The notes under the pieces were generated by a model, which was given only the letters and a program-made list of their open reading frames with translations, searched no databases and was not told the DNA's origin. This document shows positions 19,388-28,847 of a DNA stretch of 64,000 nt, piece by piece (position 1 is the first letter of the stretch; each line of letters opens with the position of its first letter). The DNA comes from Chitinophagales bacterium (GTDB lineage Bacteria; Bacteroidota; Bacteroidia; Chitinophagales; Chitinophagaceae): contig JAFLBK010000001.1 of NCBI GenBank assembly GCA_017303335.1, positions 1,121,001 to 1,185,000 on the forward strand, written 5' to 3'. The translations under genes were made by a program, and so were the position numbers.

Positions 19388-19978
19388 ATGGCTGGAGGAA
19401 TAAAAAAATTTGTTGTAGGAACCTTTGATGACGAGAAGGTATTGTTTCCTGCGGTGAAAAATGTTCGCAAGGCGGGATACAAGATACACGACGTGTATAC
19501 CCCGTTCCCGGTGCATGGTCTCGATCACGCGATGGGCCTTCGGGAAACGAGCCTGCATACCGCGGGCTTCATCTACGCCATCACCGGTACCACCACGGCG
19601 CTCACCTTCATCAGCTGGGTGTTCACCAAAGACTGGCCGCTCGATATTGGTGGTAAACCCAATTTCGCCCTCCCGGCCTGGATACCCATCACCTTCGAGC
19701 TTACCGTATTGTTCTCGGCCGTGGGTATGGTGCTTACGTTCTGCTACCTGTGCAACCTGGCGCCTTTCGTGAAGAAACATCATTTTCATCCCCGGGCCAC
19801 CGACGACCTGTTTGTAATGGCCATCGAGTGCACGGGCAAAACCAACGACGCCGAAGTGCAGTCGTTCCTGAAAAACGCCGGCGCCCAGGAAGTGAATGTG
19901 CAGGAAGTGGAAACCGGATGGTGGATCGGTACCTACGACAAAGAACAGAAGTTGTACAAAGAAGAAAAAGGCTATTAA
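19388..19978 (+). CDS. actD: alternative complex III subunit D (DUF3341)
   Basis: 196 residues: an N-terminal alpha/beta part (KKFVVGTFDDEKVLFPAVKN), two membrane helices joined by a short loop (residues about 55-130), and a cytoplasmic tail. This is the DUF3341 layout of ActD. The helical hairpin packs on ActC in known structures; no cofactor is bound. The 87-bp gap upstream is A/T-rich with no gene. Confidence 0.92.
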   Translation: MAGGIKKFVVGTFDDEKVLFPAVKNVRKAGYKIHDVYTPFPVHGLDHAMGLRETSLHTAGFIYAITGTTTALTFISWVFTKDWPLDIGGKPNFALPAWIPITFELTVLFSAVGMVLTFCYLCNLAPFVKKHHFHPRATDDLFVMAIECTGKTNDAEVQSFLKNAGAQEVNVQEVETGWWIGTYDKEQKLYKEEKGY

Positions 19979-19999
19979 TCAATAAGACATTTAATCAGA

Positions 20000-20644
20000 A
20001 TGAAAAAAACAGCCATCATAGCAACCCTGGTTTTATCAACCGCCGTTGTGTTCATCAGTTGCGACAGCAAGCGCCAGCCGGGAAAGGTATACATGCCCGA
20101 CATGGCCTACAGCCGTGCGTACGAGAGCTATGCGCTGCGTGACTCGAACATTTTTACGACGAACCCGGCCGATGCAGGGCATAAGATATTTTACAACAGC
20201 CTGCCGCCTGCCGGTACGGTACGCAGGGGCGATATGCTTCCTTTCAACGTACCCAACGACAGCGCGGGCCTGGCCATGACCGCACAGATGCAGAACCCGC
20301 TGCCACCCGCTACCGGCAGAGACCTGGAAGAAGCCGGCCGCCTGTTCAACATCAATTGCGCCATCTGCCACGGCGCCAAGGGAGAATCCAACGGACCGCT
20401 GGCTGAAAAAGTGGGAGGTGTGAAGAACATCATTACCGCTTCACCCAAGTTCAGCGACGGGCACCTTTTCTTTGTAATGACCTATGGACAAAATAACATG
20501 GGAAGCTATGCTTCACAGCTCAGCCGCGAACAGCGCTGGAGGATCGTGCAGTATATCCGTACCCTGGAACCGAAGACCGAAGCCGCTCCCGCAGCCACTG
20601 CTGCCGCTGCGCCCAAGGCCGACAGTGCAGCCGTGAAAAAATAA
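20000..20644 (+). CDS. actE: alternative complex III subunit E, monoheme cytochrome c lipoprotein
   Basis: 214 residues. The signal ends in VVFIS-C21, a lipobox, so the mature protein is lipid-anchored. One heme motif, C120-A-I-C-H124, with a distal Met likely in FVMTYGQNNMG. ActE takes electrons at the periplasmic face next to ActA. The last 25 residues are an Ala/Pro-rich low-complexity tail not needed for the fold. It begins 21 bp after actD. Confidence 0.93.
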   Translation: MKKTAIIATLVLSTAVVFISCDSKRQPGKVYMPDMAYSRAYESYALRDSNIFTTNPADAGHKIFYNSLPPAGTVRRGDMLPFNVPNDSAGLAMTAQMQNPLPPATGRDLEEAGRLFNINCAICHGAKGESNGPLAEKVGGVKNIITASPKFSDGHLFFVMTYGQNNMGSYASQLSREQRWRIVQYIRTLEPKTEAAPAATAAAAPKADSAAVKK

Positions 20645-20676
20645 TAACTAACGAATACACTCAAAATACAGATCAG

Positions 20677-21930
20677 ATGGATCATCAATTTCAGTTACCG
20701 GGCAGTTATAAAAAGTGGACGTATGGCCTTATCGGCGCAGGTGTCATTGCCTTAGTGTGGGGCCTTATCATGTACCATCCCTTCGAACACGCGGGCCATG
20801 GCGAACATGCTGACAGCACCCGGTTCTGGGCCGTGCTTTTGCAGAACAGTGTTTTCTTCCTGCTGGTAGTGAATGCCGCCATGTTCTTCATTTGTGTAAC
20901 CACCATGGCGATGGGTGGATGGGTGATTGCTTTCAGAAGGGTTTCGGAAGCAATCTCCAGCGTAGTTCCGATCCTGGGTATACTCACCTTCGTTATATTA
21001 ATGGCGATTGTGTTCGGCGGTCGTACCGATATCTACCACTGGCTCGATACAGATGCCGTGGCCAAGGATCACATCCTGACCGGTAAAAGCGGATTCCTCA
21101 ATATTAAATTCTACACCATTTGGTCCGCCCTCACCATTTTCCTCTGGTGGTTCCTTGGTAAGAAAATGAGAAGCCTGAGTTTGCAGAGCGATAAAGAAGG
21201 TCATATGGATTATGAGACCGGTAAAAAATGGATCTGGAAGAATACAGTATGGGCTTCTTTGTATACGATCGTTTTTACACTGACCGTTGCGTCTACCATT
21301 CCCTGGCTCTGGCTGATGAGCATCGATGCGCATTGGTACAGCACCATGTACAGCTGGTACACCTTCGCCAGTACATTCGTATCGGGTGTGTCCCTGATCG
21401 CCCTGTTCGTGATCTACCTCAAGAACCGGAACGAACTTCCGTATGTTACCGAAGAGCACCTGCACGACCTCGGTAAATTCATGTTTGCCTTCTCCGTGTT
21501 CTGGACATACCTCTGGTTCTCGCAGTACATGCTGATCTGGTACAGCAACCAGCCCGAGGAAACAAAATATTTCATTGAGCGTATCGGAACCGCCACCAAG
21601 GCCGGTCCGTACAAAGCCATATTCTTCCTGAACCTGATCATCAACTTCCTGTGCCCCTTGCTGATACTGATGAAGAAGGGAACCAAGCGGAACTGGACCA
21701 TGGTTACGTTCATGGCTGTGCTCATCATATTCGGCCACTGGCTCGATTTCTTCCAGATGGTGATGCCGGGCACCGTGCACGGGCATTACCACCTGATGCC
21801 GTTCGAATTCGGCATCGCCTGCCTGTTCATCGGCCTCATCATGTGGGGTACAGGCAATTACCTGAGCAAGCATTCGCTGCTTGCCAAGAACCATCCTTTC
21901 CTGAAAGAAAGTATGATTCACCATACATAA
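20677..21930 (+). CDS. actF: alternative complex III subunit F, NrfD/PsrC-like membrane subunit
   Basis: 417 residues with about ten membrane helices, paralogous to ActC but shorter. An N-terminal periplasmic His-rich stretch (HPFEHAGHGEHAD) follows helix 1. Conserved segments include VFWTYLWFSQYMLIWYSN and the HWLDFFQMVMPG region seen in ActF proteins. It pairs with ActC as a membrane anchor and supposed proton channel. It closes the act gene set; oxidase genes follow 59 bp later. Confidence 0.94.
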   Translation: MDHQFQLPGSYKKWTYGLIGAGVIALVWGLIMYHPFEHAGHGEHADSTRFWAVLLQNSVFFLLVVNAAMFFICVTTMAMGGWVIAFRRVSEAISSVVPILGILTFVILMAIVFGGRTDIYHWLDTDAVAKDHILTGKSGFLNIKFYTIWSALTIFLWWFLGKKMRSLSLQSDKEGHMDYETGKKWIWKNTVWASLYTIVFTLTVASTIPWLWLMSIDAHWYSTMYSWYTFASTFVSGVSLIALFVIYLKNRNELPYVTEEHLHDLGKFMFAFSVFWTYLWFSQYMLIWYSNQPEETKYFIERIGTATKAGPYKAIFFLNLIINFLCPLLILMKKGTKRNWTMVTFMAVLIIFGHWLDFFQMVMPGTVHGHYHLMPFEFGIACLFIGLIMWGTGNYLSKHSLLAKNHPFLKESMIHHT

Positions 21931-21989
21931 TAAATAACGGATCCGTAAAACAGAGACAAGCGTAACATTTACAGAAAATAACTTTGAAT

Positions 21990-23042
21990 ATGAAGGCATT
22001 TTTGATGGTATTATTAGGCGTACTGATCTTCGTGGTGATCTTCCAGATCGCGAAGGCAAGCGAGTATGTGAGTGTACTGAAAGGCGAAGAAAAGACCCGC
22101 AGGCAGAATAACCGTATCAACGCGTTCCTGCTCATGGGATTGCTGATTTTCGGCCTGATCGGGGTTTGGTACTGCAATGAGCTGTACTACGGCAAAACCC
22201 TGTTCCCGCAGGGATCCGCGTCTGTGGAAGGAGAGAAGATCGATACCATGCTCTACATTACCATCGCGATCACCGGCGTTGTATTCGTGATCACCCAGAT
22301 ACTGTTGTTCTGGTTTTCGTACAAATACCAGGAGTCCGATAACCGCAAAGCGTTCTACTACCCGCACAACAACAAACTGGAATTGCTCTGGACAACCGTT
22401 CCGGCCATCTTCCTGACCGTACTGGTGGTGTTCGGCCTGAAATACTGGTTCAAGATCACCGCCGATGCACCCAGCAACGCCCTGGTGGTGGAAGTGACCG
22501 GTCACCAGTTCGCCTGGGAATTCCGTTATCCGGGAGCCGATGGCGTGCTGGGCAAGAAGAATTTCAAACTCACCACATCCAAGAATAACCTGGGTGTCGA
22601 TTTCAGCGACCCCGCCAGCAAAGACGATATTCATCTCAGCAATACCATGCACATACCCGTGGGTGTTCCCATTAAAATGGTGATCCACTCCCAGGATGTG
22701 ATCCACGACGTGGGCCTTCCGCACTTCCGCCTGAAAATGGACGCCGTGCCGGGCATTCCCACCACACAATGGTTTACGCCCAAGTATACCACGGCGGAAA
22801 TGAAACAGCGCACCGGTAACCCGGATTTCACCTACGAGATCGCCTGCGACCAGCTTTGCGGCGCTAACCACTTCGCGATGCGTGGCGTGATCATTGTGGA
22901 AACAATGGAAGAATACAAAAAATGGCTGGCCGAGCAGAAGTCGGAATACGCAACTCTTTTCGAAAAGAAAGAAGAAACCAAGCCGGTTGCCGACAGTGTT
23001 GCACCAAAACAAACAGCGCAGGTACTGCCTGCTCAAAAATAA
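21990..23042 (+). CDS. coxB: cytochrome c oxidase subunit II
   Basis: 350 residues from the ATG; a TTG two codons earlier is less likely. There are three hydrophobic helices rather than two, the first being an extra N-terminal one typical of Bacteroidota CoxII. The cupredoxin domain carries the CuA ligands: C286-D-Q-L-C290, His294 and Met297, plus the first His in the HFRLKMDAVPG region. No fused cytochrome c domain is present, so electrons must come from ActA/ActE or a free cytochrome. The Lys/Pro tail is non-conserved. Confidence 0.95.
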   Translation: MKAFLMVLLGVLIFVVIFQIAKASEYVSVLKGEEKTRRQNNRINAFLLMGLLIFGLIGVWYCNELYYGKTLFPQGSASVEGEKIDTMLYITIAITGVVFVITQILLFWFSYKYQESDNRKAFYYPHNNKLELLWTTVPAIFLTVLVVFGLKYWFKITADAPSNALVVEVTGHQFAWEFRYPGADGVLGKKNFKLTTSKNNLGVDFSDPASKDDIHLSNTMHIPVGVPIKMVIHSQDVIHDVGLPHFRLKMDAVPGIPTTQWFTPKYTTAEMKQRTGNPDFTYEIACDQLCGANHFAMRGVIIVETMEEYKKWLAEQKSEYATLFEKKEETKPVADSVAPKQTAQVLPAQK

Positions 23043-23067
23043 TTAAGGGTTAAGAAAAAACAAGAAA

Positions 23068-24867
23068 ATGAGCGTAGCTACATTACACCATGCCGATGTT
23101 CACGGGGCGCACGACACCCATCATGAGCATCATCACCATGAAACGTTTATCACCAAATACGTTTTCAGCCAGGATCATAAGATGATCGCCAAGCAATTCC
23201 TCATCACGGGAATCATCTGGGCATTCATCGGCGGGCTGTTTTCCGTGTTATTCCGCCTGCAACTCGGTTACCCCGAGTCCACCTTCCCCTGGCTGGAAGA
23301 TATCTTCGGGCATTGGGCGGCGGGTGGTAAACTGAAGCCGGAATTCTACTATGCGCTCGTGACCATGCACGGAACCATCCTCGTGTTCTTCGTGTTGACA
23401 GCGGGCCTTAGCGGTACCTTCGCCAACTTCCTGATACCCTTACAGGTAGGCGCAAGGGATATGGCTTCTCCCATGCTGAACATGCTCAGCTACTGGTTCT
23501 TCTTCCTGGCTTCCATCATCATGTTCTGCTCCCTGTTCGTTCAAACCGGGCCGGCGAGCGGTGGCTGGACGATCTATCCCCCGCTCAGTGCACTGGGCGA
23601 CGCGTCGAGCGGTTCCAAGATCGGTATGGATCTCTGGCTGGTGAGTATGGCCATGTTCATCGTTTCATCCCTGCTGGGCGGCCTGAACTATATCAGCACC
23701 ATTTTGAATATGCGCACCAAAGGAATGAGCATGACCCGTATGCCGCTGACGGTATGGGCCCTGTTCTTCACCGCTGTGCTGGGTGTATTGTCGTTCCCCG
23801 TACTGCTGTCGGGCGCCATCCTGCTGCTGTTCGATCGTAACCTGGGCACCAGCTTTTACCTGAGCGATATTGTTGTTGCCGGAAAGATCCTGCCGAACGA
23901 AGGTGGCAGCGCCATCCTGTTCCAGCACCTGTTCTGGTTCCTCGGTCACCCCGAAGTATATATCATCCTCCTGCCCGCCATGGGTATGAGTTCGGAGATC
24001 ATCAGTGTGAACAGCCGCAAACCCATCTTTGGTTATATGGCCATGGTGGGCTCTATGTTCGCGATCGCCATCCTCGCCTTCCTCGTATGGGCGCACCATA
24101 TGTTCGTAACGGGATTGAATCCCTTCCTCGGATCGGTATTCGTGCTGTTGACCCTGCTCATCGCGGTTCCATCGGCGATCAAGGTATTCAACTGGCTTAC
24201 CACGCTCTGGAAAGGAAGCATCCGCTTTACACCGGGTATGCTCTTCGCCATCGGTTTTGTGAGCCTGTTCATCAGCGGCGGTCTTACCGGTATCTTCCTG
24301 GGTAACTCGGCGCTCGACGTTCACCTGCACGATACCTATTTTGTAGTGGCGCACTTCCATATTGTAATGGGTGTTGCGTCTTTCTTCGGCATGTTCGCCG
24401 GTGTATACCACTGGTTCCCGAAGATGTTCGGCCGCTACCTCAACAATACGATGGCCTATATCCACTTCTGGGTTACCATCGTAGGCGCCTACCTGATCTT
24501 CTGGCCGATGCACTACGAAGGCCTGGCCGGTATGCCGCGCCGTTATTTCGATTATTCCAACTGGGAATCATTCAAACAATTCGCCAGCCTGAACCAGTTC
24601 ATCAGCTTTGTAGCGATGATCGTGTTCGCGGTTCAGTTGCTGTTCGTGTTCAATTTCTTCTACAGCATATTTAAAGGAAGAAAAGTTACCAGCTTGAATC
24701 CATGGGGTTCCAATACACTGGAATGGACCACCCCGCTGAGGCCGGGTCACGGAAACTGGCCGGGTGAGATTCCGGAAGTTCACCGCGGACCCTATGATTA
24801 TGGTAAAGACGGCAATGAATTCATTCCGCAGACCACCCCGGTGGGTGAACACGAATCGCACCATTGA
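23068..24867 (+). CDS. coxA: cytochrome c oxidase subunit I
   Basis: 599 residues with about twelve helices of the heme-copper oxidase fold. His294 and Tyr298 in HPEVY are the CuB ligand and its cross-linked tyrosine; WAHHMF gives two further CuB histidines, and HDTYFVVAHFH carries the ligands of both hemes. A Glu in this helix or Tyr-based K-channel type cannot be fixed by eye. The N terminus is strongly His-rich (HHADVHGAHDTHHEHHHH), which may bind metal during assembly. It follows subunit II by 25 bp. Confidence 0.96.
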   Translation: MSVATLHHADVHGAHDTHHEHHHHETFITKYVFSQDHKMIAKQFLITGIIWAFIGGLFSVLFRLQLGYPESTFPWLEDIFGHWAAGGKLKPEFYYALVTMHGTILVFFVLTAGLSGTFANFLIPLQVGARDMASPMLNMLSYWFFFLASIIMFCSLFVQTGPASGGWTIYPPLSALGDASSGSKIGMDLWLVSMAMFIVSSLLGGLNYISTILNMRTKGMSMTRMPLTVWALFFTAVLGVLSFPVLLSGAILLLFDRNLGTSFYLSDIVVAGKILPNEGGSAILFQHLFWFLGHPEVYIILLPAMGMSSEIISVNSRKPIFGYMAMVGSMFAIAILAFLVWAHHMFVTGLNPFLGSVFVLLTLLIAVPSAIKVFNWLTTLWKGSIRFTPGMLFAIGFVSLFISGGLTGIFLGNSALDVHLHDTYFVVAHFHIVMGVASFFGMFAGVYHWFPKMFGRYLNNTMAYIHFWVTIVGAYLIFWPMHYEGLAGMPRRYFDYSNWESFKQFASLNQFISFVAMIVFAVQLLFVFNFFYSIFKGRKVTSLNPWGSNTLEWTTPLRPGHGNWPGEIPEVHRGPYDYGKDGNEFIPQTTPVGEHESHH

Positions 24868-24927
24868 TTGGCTGCTGTTCGCAGGATGTGATGTATCGGA
24901 TTTGACGAGTATTTAAAATGAAGATTT

Positions 24928-25875
24928 TTGAAACACAAAGAAACCGGGCATAAGAAAAATGCCGATCCGGCTTCGGTGAAATGGATAAGCAAACTGAAGG
25001 ATTATATCCTGCTTATCAAATTCACGCTGAGTTTTATGGTGGTGTTCAGTACGGTCGTAAGCTTCCTGATCGCCCCCAATGAACAGTTCTTTGTGCGGAA
25101 TAAGATAACATCAGTTCTTTTACTTTTTGCAGCAGGAATGCTGGTAACCGGTTCGGCCAACGCCATCAACCAGTTGCTGGAAAAAACTTCGGACTCGCTG
25201 ATGAAACGCACTGCCAAAAGGCCCGTGGCCAGCGGCAGGATGAGCATCGAAGAGGCCGGCATCTTCGCCTTTATCACAGGGGCGGCCGGTGTATTCATGA
25301 TGTGGTGGTTCTTCAACGCCGAGAGTGCGATGATCAGCCTGTTCAGTCTTTTTTTATACGGCTTTATTTATACGCCCTTAAAAAAAGTGAACTCCGTTTC
25401 GGTACTCGTAGGCGCCATACCCGGCGCACTGCCTTGCCTTATCGGCTGGCTGGCCGCTTTTGGAAATGGCCCGATTGCATGGACGGGCGGCTGGGTACTG
25501 TTCGCCATACAGTTCCTCTGGCAGTTCCCGCATTTCTGGGCGATCGCCTGGCTGGCGCATAAGGATTATACCACGGCCGGTTTCAAGTTGTTGCCGGCAG
25601 ACAAAGGACCCACCCGGTTCACGGCGATGCAAAGCATCATTTACAGCGCCCTGATGATACCGGTTGGTTTTCTGCCCTACTATGTAGGGATCGGCGGACT
25701 GACGAGCATGTTCATCCTGCTGGGTTGCAACCTGTGGATGGTTTATGTGAGCGTGCTGCTGTTCATCCGGATGGATGCCGCCAGTGCAAGAAGGGTGATG
25801 TTCAGTTCTTATTTTTACCTGATGATCGTGTTGCTGGCCTTGTTTGCCAACAGGGGGGTAGCCATTGCCCTGTAA
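24928..25875 (+). CDS. ctaB: protoheme IX farnesyltransferase (heme O synthase)
   Basis: 315 residues in the UbiA prenyltransferase superfamily, about nine helices. The first Asp-rich site reads NAINQLLEKTSDSLMKRTAKRP, here split as N-x-x-x-D-x-x-M-x-R-T-x-x-R-P, which is diagnostic for heme O synthases; the second site is near AHKDYTTAGFKLLP. It adds farnesyl to heme B for the oxidase encoded around it. The start is uncertain: no in-frame ATG precedes the first helix, so TTG at the given position or a later GTG is used. Confidence 0.93.
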   Translation: MKHKETGHKKNADPASVKWISKLKDYILLIKFTLSFMVVFSTVVSFLIAPNEQFFVRNKITSVLLLFAAGMLVTGSANAINQLLEKTSDSLMKRTAKRPVASGRMSIEEAGIFAFITGAAGVFMMWWFFNAESAMISLFSLFLYGFIYTPLKKVNSVSVLVGAIPGALPCLIGWLAAFGNGPIAWTGGWVLFAIQFLWQFPHFWAIAWLAHKDYTTAGFKLLPADKGPTRFTAMQSIIYSALMIPVGFLPYYVGIGGLTSMFILLGCNLWMVYVSVLLFIRMDAASARRVMFSSYFYLMIVLLALFANRGVAIAL

Positions 25876-25937
25876 CAGGCAAGCAAGGAATACAACGGAA
25901 AAATAAAATAACCAAAATACCCTTAGGGGATAGGGGC

Positions 25938-26504
25938 ATGAGTAGCGTGGCAATGGAACAACAACAAAAAATTCATCCGCATAAGTTTACCCTGTGGGTG
26001 GCCATCGGAAGTCTGGTGATGATGTTTGCAGGGTTAACGAGTGCTTATATCGTAAAGCGCAACCAGGCAAACTGGCAAACATTCGATCTGCCGGTTTTAT
26101 TCTGGTACAGCACCGGGGTGATCGTACTCAGCAGTGTTACCATTTTCCTGGCAACACGGGCCTTCCGGGAAAGAGCCATGCTGAAATACCGCCGCTTACT
26201 GGCGGCCACACTGGTGCTCGGAGTTCTTTTTATCGCCTTGCAGGCGCTGGGTTTCCAGCAACTCTGGGCAAAAGGGATCACGTTACAGAAGAACGTTTCG
26301 TTTTCGTTCCTGTATGTGATCGTGGGGCTGCATGCGGCCCACGTGCTGGGAGGTGTGATCGCGTTGCTGCTCCTGTTCGCCAAAGCGTTCAGCAGCAAGA
26401 AGCGGATCTACAACCTGGTACCGATTGAACTGGCGGGTACATACTGGCATTTCGTGGACGTACTCTGGATCTATTTATTGATCTTTTTGATGATGATACG
26501 ATAA
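25938..26504 (+). CDS. cytochrome c oxidase subunit III-like protein (short, 5-helix)
   Basis: 188 residues from ATG; a second ATG 15 bp later is equally possible. Five membrane helices, with the C-terminal ELAGTYWHFVDVLWIYLL motif of subunit III (here the YWHFVD stretch). It is the short type that lacks the first two helices of mitochondrial subunit III. A second, longer subunit III gene follows directly, so the oxidase may contain two III-type proteins or use them in different assemblies. The name coxO is sometimes given to such proteins; I do not insist on it. Confidence 0.88.
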   Translation: MSSVAMEQQQKIHPHKFTLWVAIGSLVMMFAGLTSAYIVKRNQANWQTFDLPVLFWYSTGVIVLSSVTIFLATRAFRERAMLKYRRLLAATLVLGVLFIALQALGFQQLWAKGITLQKNVSFSFLYVIVGLHAAHVLGGVIALLLLFAKAFSSKKRIYNLVPIELAGTYWHFVDVLWIYLLIFLMMIR

Positions 26505-26595
26505 GAGATAAGCAGTGAGCCGCTGATGATAACACACCGGCTTACCGTGTAAAAGACAGAACCTAAAACATAAAACTCAGAACATAATACTTCAT

Positions 26596-27465
26596 ATGTC
26601 AACAACAGCGATACCAACAAATACCAAATGGTGGGGAGGCGGAAGAAGCCCTTTCAATGCCAGCTACGGTAAAGTGATGATGTGGTACTTTTTGATGAGC
26701 GACGCCTTCACCTTCGGCGCCTTCCTGATCAGCTACGGTACCATCCGTTTTAGTGTGAACCACTGGGCCGATCCCAACCAGGTGTTTAATTCGTTCCCGG
26801 GTTTCGGGCACCAGAACCTGCCGCTGGCCTTCGTGAGCCTGATGACCTTCATCCTCATCTTCAGTTCTGTGACCATGGTACTGGCGGTGCATGAAGGACA
26901 TAAGATGAACCGCAAAGGCGTTGAGAAGTATATGATCCTGACCATCCTCGGGGGCCTCGCCTTCCTTGGCTGCCAGGCCTGGGAATGGACCCACCTGCTC
27001 ACCGGCGAACACATTGCCATGCTGGGCGATGGAACCCTGTCTGTTGTTCCTACCACCGTTAAGATGAACCCCTGGGGCGCTCACGTGGCGCACGAACAGA
27101 TCGCCACTGCCCTGCAGGCCACCCCGCATGAGAAGCTCGTGGAGATCGCGGGTACCTTGCAGCACGGCGCAAACCTCGCGGCGAAATCTTCTTCGGAACT
27201 GATCACGATGATACAGTCCTCACCCGACCTGCACGTGAACCATACCGGCCCGATCGCCTTTGGCGGTTATTTCTTCGGCATCACCGGTTTCCACGGCTTC
27301 CACGTATTCAGCGGCGTGGTGATCAACGTGGTGATGTGGATCAAAACCCGGCTGGGGCATTTCGACCAGCGCGGGCATTACGAAATGATCGAGAAAGCCG
27401 GTTTGTACTGGCACTTTGTAGACCTGGTATGGGTATTCGTATTCCTTTGCTTCTATCTTATCTAA
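26596..27465 (+). CDS. coxC: cytochrome c oxidase subunit III (long form with periplasmic insert)
   Basis: 289 residues. Five to seven helices with FHGFHVFSGVVINVVMW and LYWHFVDLVWVFVFL, the subunit III hallmarks. Between about residues 135 and 215 there is an additional hydrophilic loop rich in Ala, His and Ser (for example LQATPHEKLVEIAGTLQHG) that the short subunit III lacks. It could contact the alternative complex III part of a supercomplex. The preceding 91-bp gap contains a low-complexity phrase (CCTAAAACATAAAACTCAG). Confidence 0.92.
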   Translation: MSTTAIPTNTKWWGGGRSPFNASYGKVMMWYFLMSDAFTFGAFLISYGTIRFSVNHWADPNQVFNSFPGFGHQNLPLAFVSLMTFILIFSSVTMVLAVHEGHKMNRKGVEKYMILTILGGLAFLGCQAWEWTHLLTGEHIAMLGDGTLSVVPTTVKMNPWGAHVAHEQIATALQATPHEKLVEIAGTLQHGANLAAKSSSELITMIQSSPDLHVNHTGPIAFGGYFFGITGFHGFHVFSGVVINVVMWIKTRLGHFDQRGHYEMIEKAGLYWHFVDLVWVFVFLCFYLI

Positions 27466-27504
27466 CCAAGAACCGATAAAACGTACTAAAGAAAAATATT
27501 CGTT

Positions 27505-27945
27505 ATGAGTGAACATGCAACTTCTTCCCCGGAAATCACTTTCGCACACGCCCCTGCAGAAGGCACGGGCCGTATCTGGAAGGTGTTCTGGCTTTTGTCT
27601 GTCGTTACAGTTATTGAACTGGTACTTGGTTTCGGCCTCGCCAAAGAATGGTACGGAAACCCGGAAACAAGTCACAGCGCCATCCTGTTCGTGAAGGGTG
27701 TGATCTGCATCCTTTCACTGGCCAAGGCCTTCTACATCGTTTCTGTGTTCATGCACCTGGGCGATGAGATCCGCAACTTCATCATGACCATCGTAGTGCC
27801 CCTTTGCCTGTTCATCTGGTTCATCGCGGCCTTCCTCTGGGATGGCGACAGCTGGAAAAACCTGCGCAATACCAATGCACGTTCGCAGCCGGCCCAAACC
27901 GAACAGCACCACCAGCCCGCGGTTGATAAGGACGCCAAGAAATAA
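27505..27945 (+). CDS. coxD: cytochrome c oxidase subunit IV family protein
   Basis: 146 residues with three helices in the prokaryotic subunit IV pattern: VFWLLSVVTVIELVLGFGLA, then FVKGVICILSLAKAFYIVSV and a third near LCLFIWFIAAFLWDG. The FMHLGDEIRNF segment between helices 2 and 3 is family-typical. The His/Gln-rich tail is not conserved. It is the last structural oxidase gene, followed at once by a terminator. Confidence 0.9.
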   Translation: MSEHATSSPEITFAHAPAEGTGRIWKVFWLLSVVTVIELVLGFGLAKEWYGNPETSHSAILFVKGVICILSLAKAFYIVSVFMHLGDEIRNFIMTIVVPLCLFIWFIAAFLWDGDSWKNLRNTNARSQPAQTEQHHQPAVDKDAKK

Positions 27946-27968
27946 TCACCGGTTTGTAAAAAATATAG

Positions 27969-28000
27969 AACCATCCCCGATCCGGCGGATGGTTTTTTGT
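27969..28000 (+). terminator. Rho-independent terminator of act/cox operon
   Basis: AACCATCC and GGATGGTT form an 8-bp stem with a 10-nt loop, followed by TTTTTTG. It lies 24 bp after subunit IV and separates the structural operon from the SCO1 gene. Confidence 0.85.
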
Positions 28001-28030
28001 TTAATGCAGGAATCGAGGCCTTTGTTGCCG

Positions 28031-28038
28031 TACCTTTG
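28031..28038 (+). promoter_or_regulatory. putative -7 element for the SCO1-DUF420 pair
   Basis: TACCTTTG fits TAnnTTTG and lies 15 bp before the SCO1 ATG and after the operon terminator. No good -33 TTTG at the right spacing is visible, so this is tentative. Confidence 0.35.
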
Positions 28039-28053
28039 CCGGGCAGAAAAACA

Positions 28054-28845
28054 ATGAACAGAAAAGCGCTCTTAGCCCTGGCCCTTGCCATTGTGATGCC
28101 GCTGGCCGGCTACTACATCGTTAAGTATTACAGCCAGCAGGCCGTACACATGCCGCCCCGCTATTTCACGCCCGATACCGTCATCGTATCCGAGAAGAAC
28201 GGCAAAACGGTGATCGATACCGTATGGCACCGGGTGAAGAATATCACATTCACCAACCAGCTTGGCAAACGCGTTTCGCTGGATAGTTTACATGGCAAGG
28301 TGATCGTGATCGACTTCTTCTTTACCCGTTGCCCGAGCATCTGCCCCGGCCTCGCCCGCAACATGAAACGATTGCAGGATGCTTTTGTAAAGAACGATTC
28401 CATCGTGCAGTTCATCTCCATCAGCGTGGATCCCGAACACGATTCGGTGCCGCAGCTGCGGAAATTCGCCGACCGCTACAATGCCAACCACGATACCTGG
28501 TGGTTTGTGACGGGCGATAAGAAAGAGATTTACGATTTTGCGTTCAACGAATTAAAAGCGAGCCTGGCCGACAAGGAAGTGGACACCGCCTTCCTGCATA
28601 CCGAAAATTTCTTTTTGCTCGATACCAACCGGGTCGTGCGTGGCTGGTACAACGGATTTGATTCAGCCAAACAGTCGCAACTGGTGCGGGACATTCCCCT
28701 GCTGCGCCTGGAGAAGAACAAGAAAGCGCCCTCCGTATTACGCGACCTGATCCCCATCCTGCCGATCGTGTTCATCGCTATCGGTATCGTGATCGTGGTG
28801 ATCCTGATCTTGAACAACCGCAAAAACAAACAACGCAACGCATAA
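28054..28845 (+). CDS. SCO1/SenC copper chaperone for cytochrome oxidase
   Basis: 263 residues from ATG. A N-terminal membrane helix, then a thioredoxin-like domain with C93-P-S-I-C97 and His182, the copper ligands that SCO proteins use to load CuA. Unlike typical SCO proteins it has a second helix at the C terminus (VFIAIGIVIVVILILN), so both ends are membrane-anchored with the domain facing the periplasm. It follows the oxidase genes and precedes DUF420 by 2 bp, a common oxidase-assembly pair. Confidence 0.92.
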   Translation: MNRKALLALALAIVMPLAGYYIVKYYSQQAVHMPPRYFTPDTVIVSEKNGKTVIDTVWHRVKNITFTNQLGKRVSLDSLHGKVIVIDFFFTRCPSICPGLARNMKRLQDAFVKNDSIVQFISISVDPEHDSVPQLRKFADRYNANHDTWWFVTGDKKEIYDFAFNELKASLADKEVDTAFLHTENFFLLDTNRVVRGWYNGFDSAKQSQLVRDIPLLRLEKNKKAPSVLRDLIPILPIVFIAIGIVIVVILILNNRKNKQRNA

Positions 28846-28847
28846 GC

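Noticed and set aside
20998..22059. 353-codon minus-strand frame across actF and coxB
   Set aside because: Overlaps two clearly coding genes, with no family signature.
24918..24953. Tiny ATG-started frame (11 codons) before heme O synthase, possible leader peptide
   Set aside because: It overlaps the TTG start, but nothing such as repeated codons or a hairpin supports attenuation.
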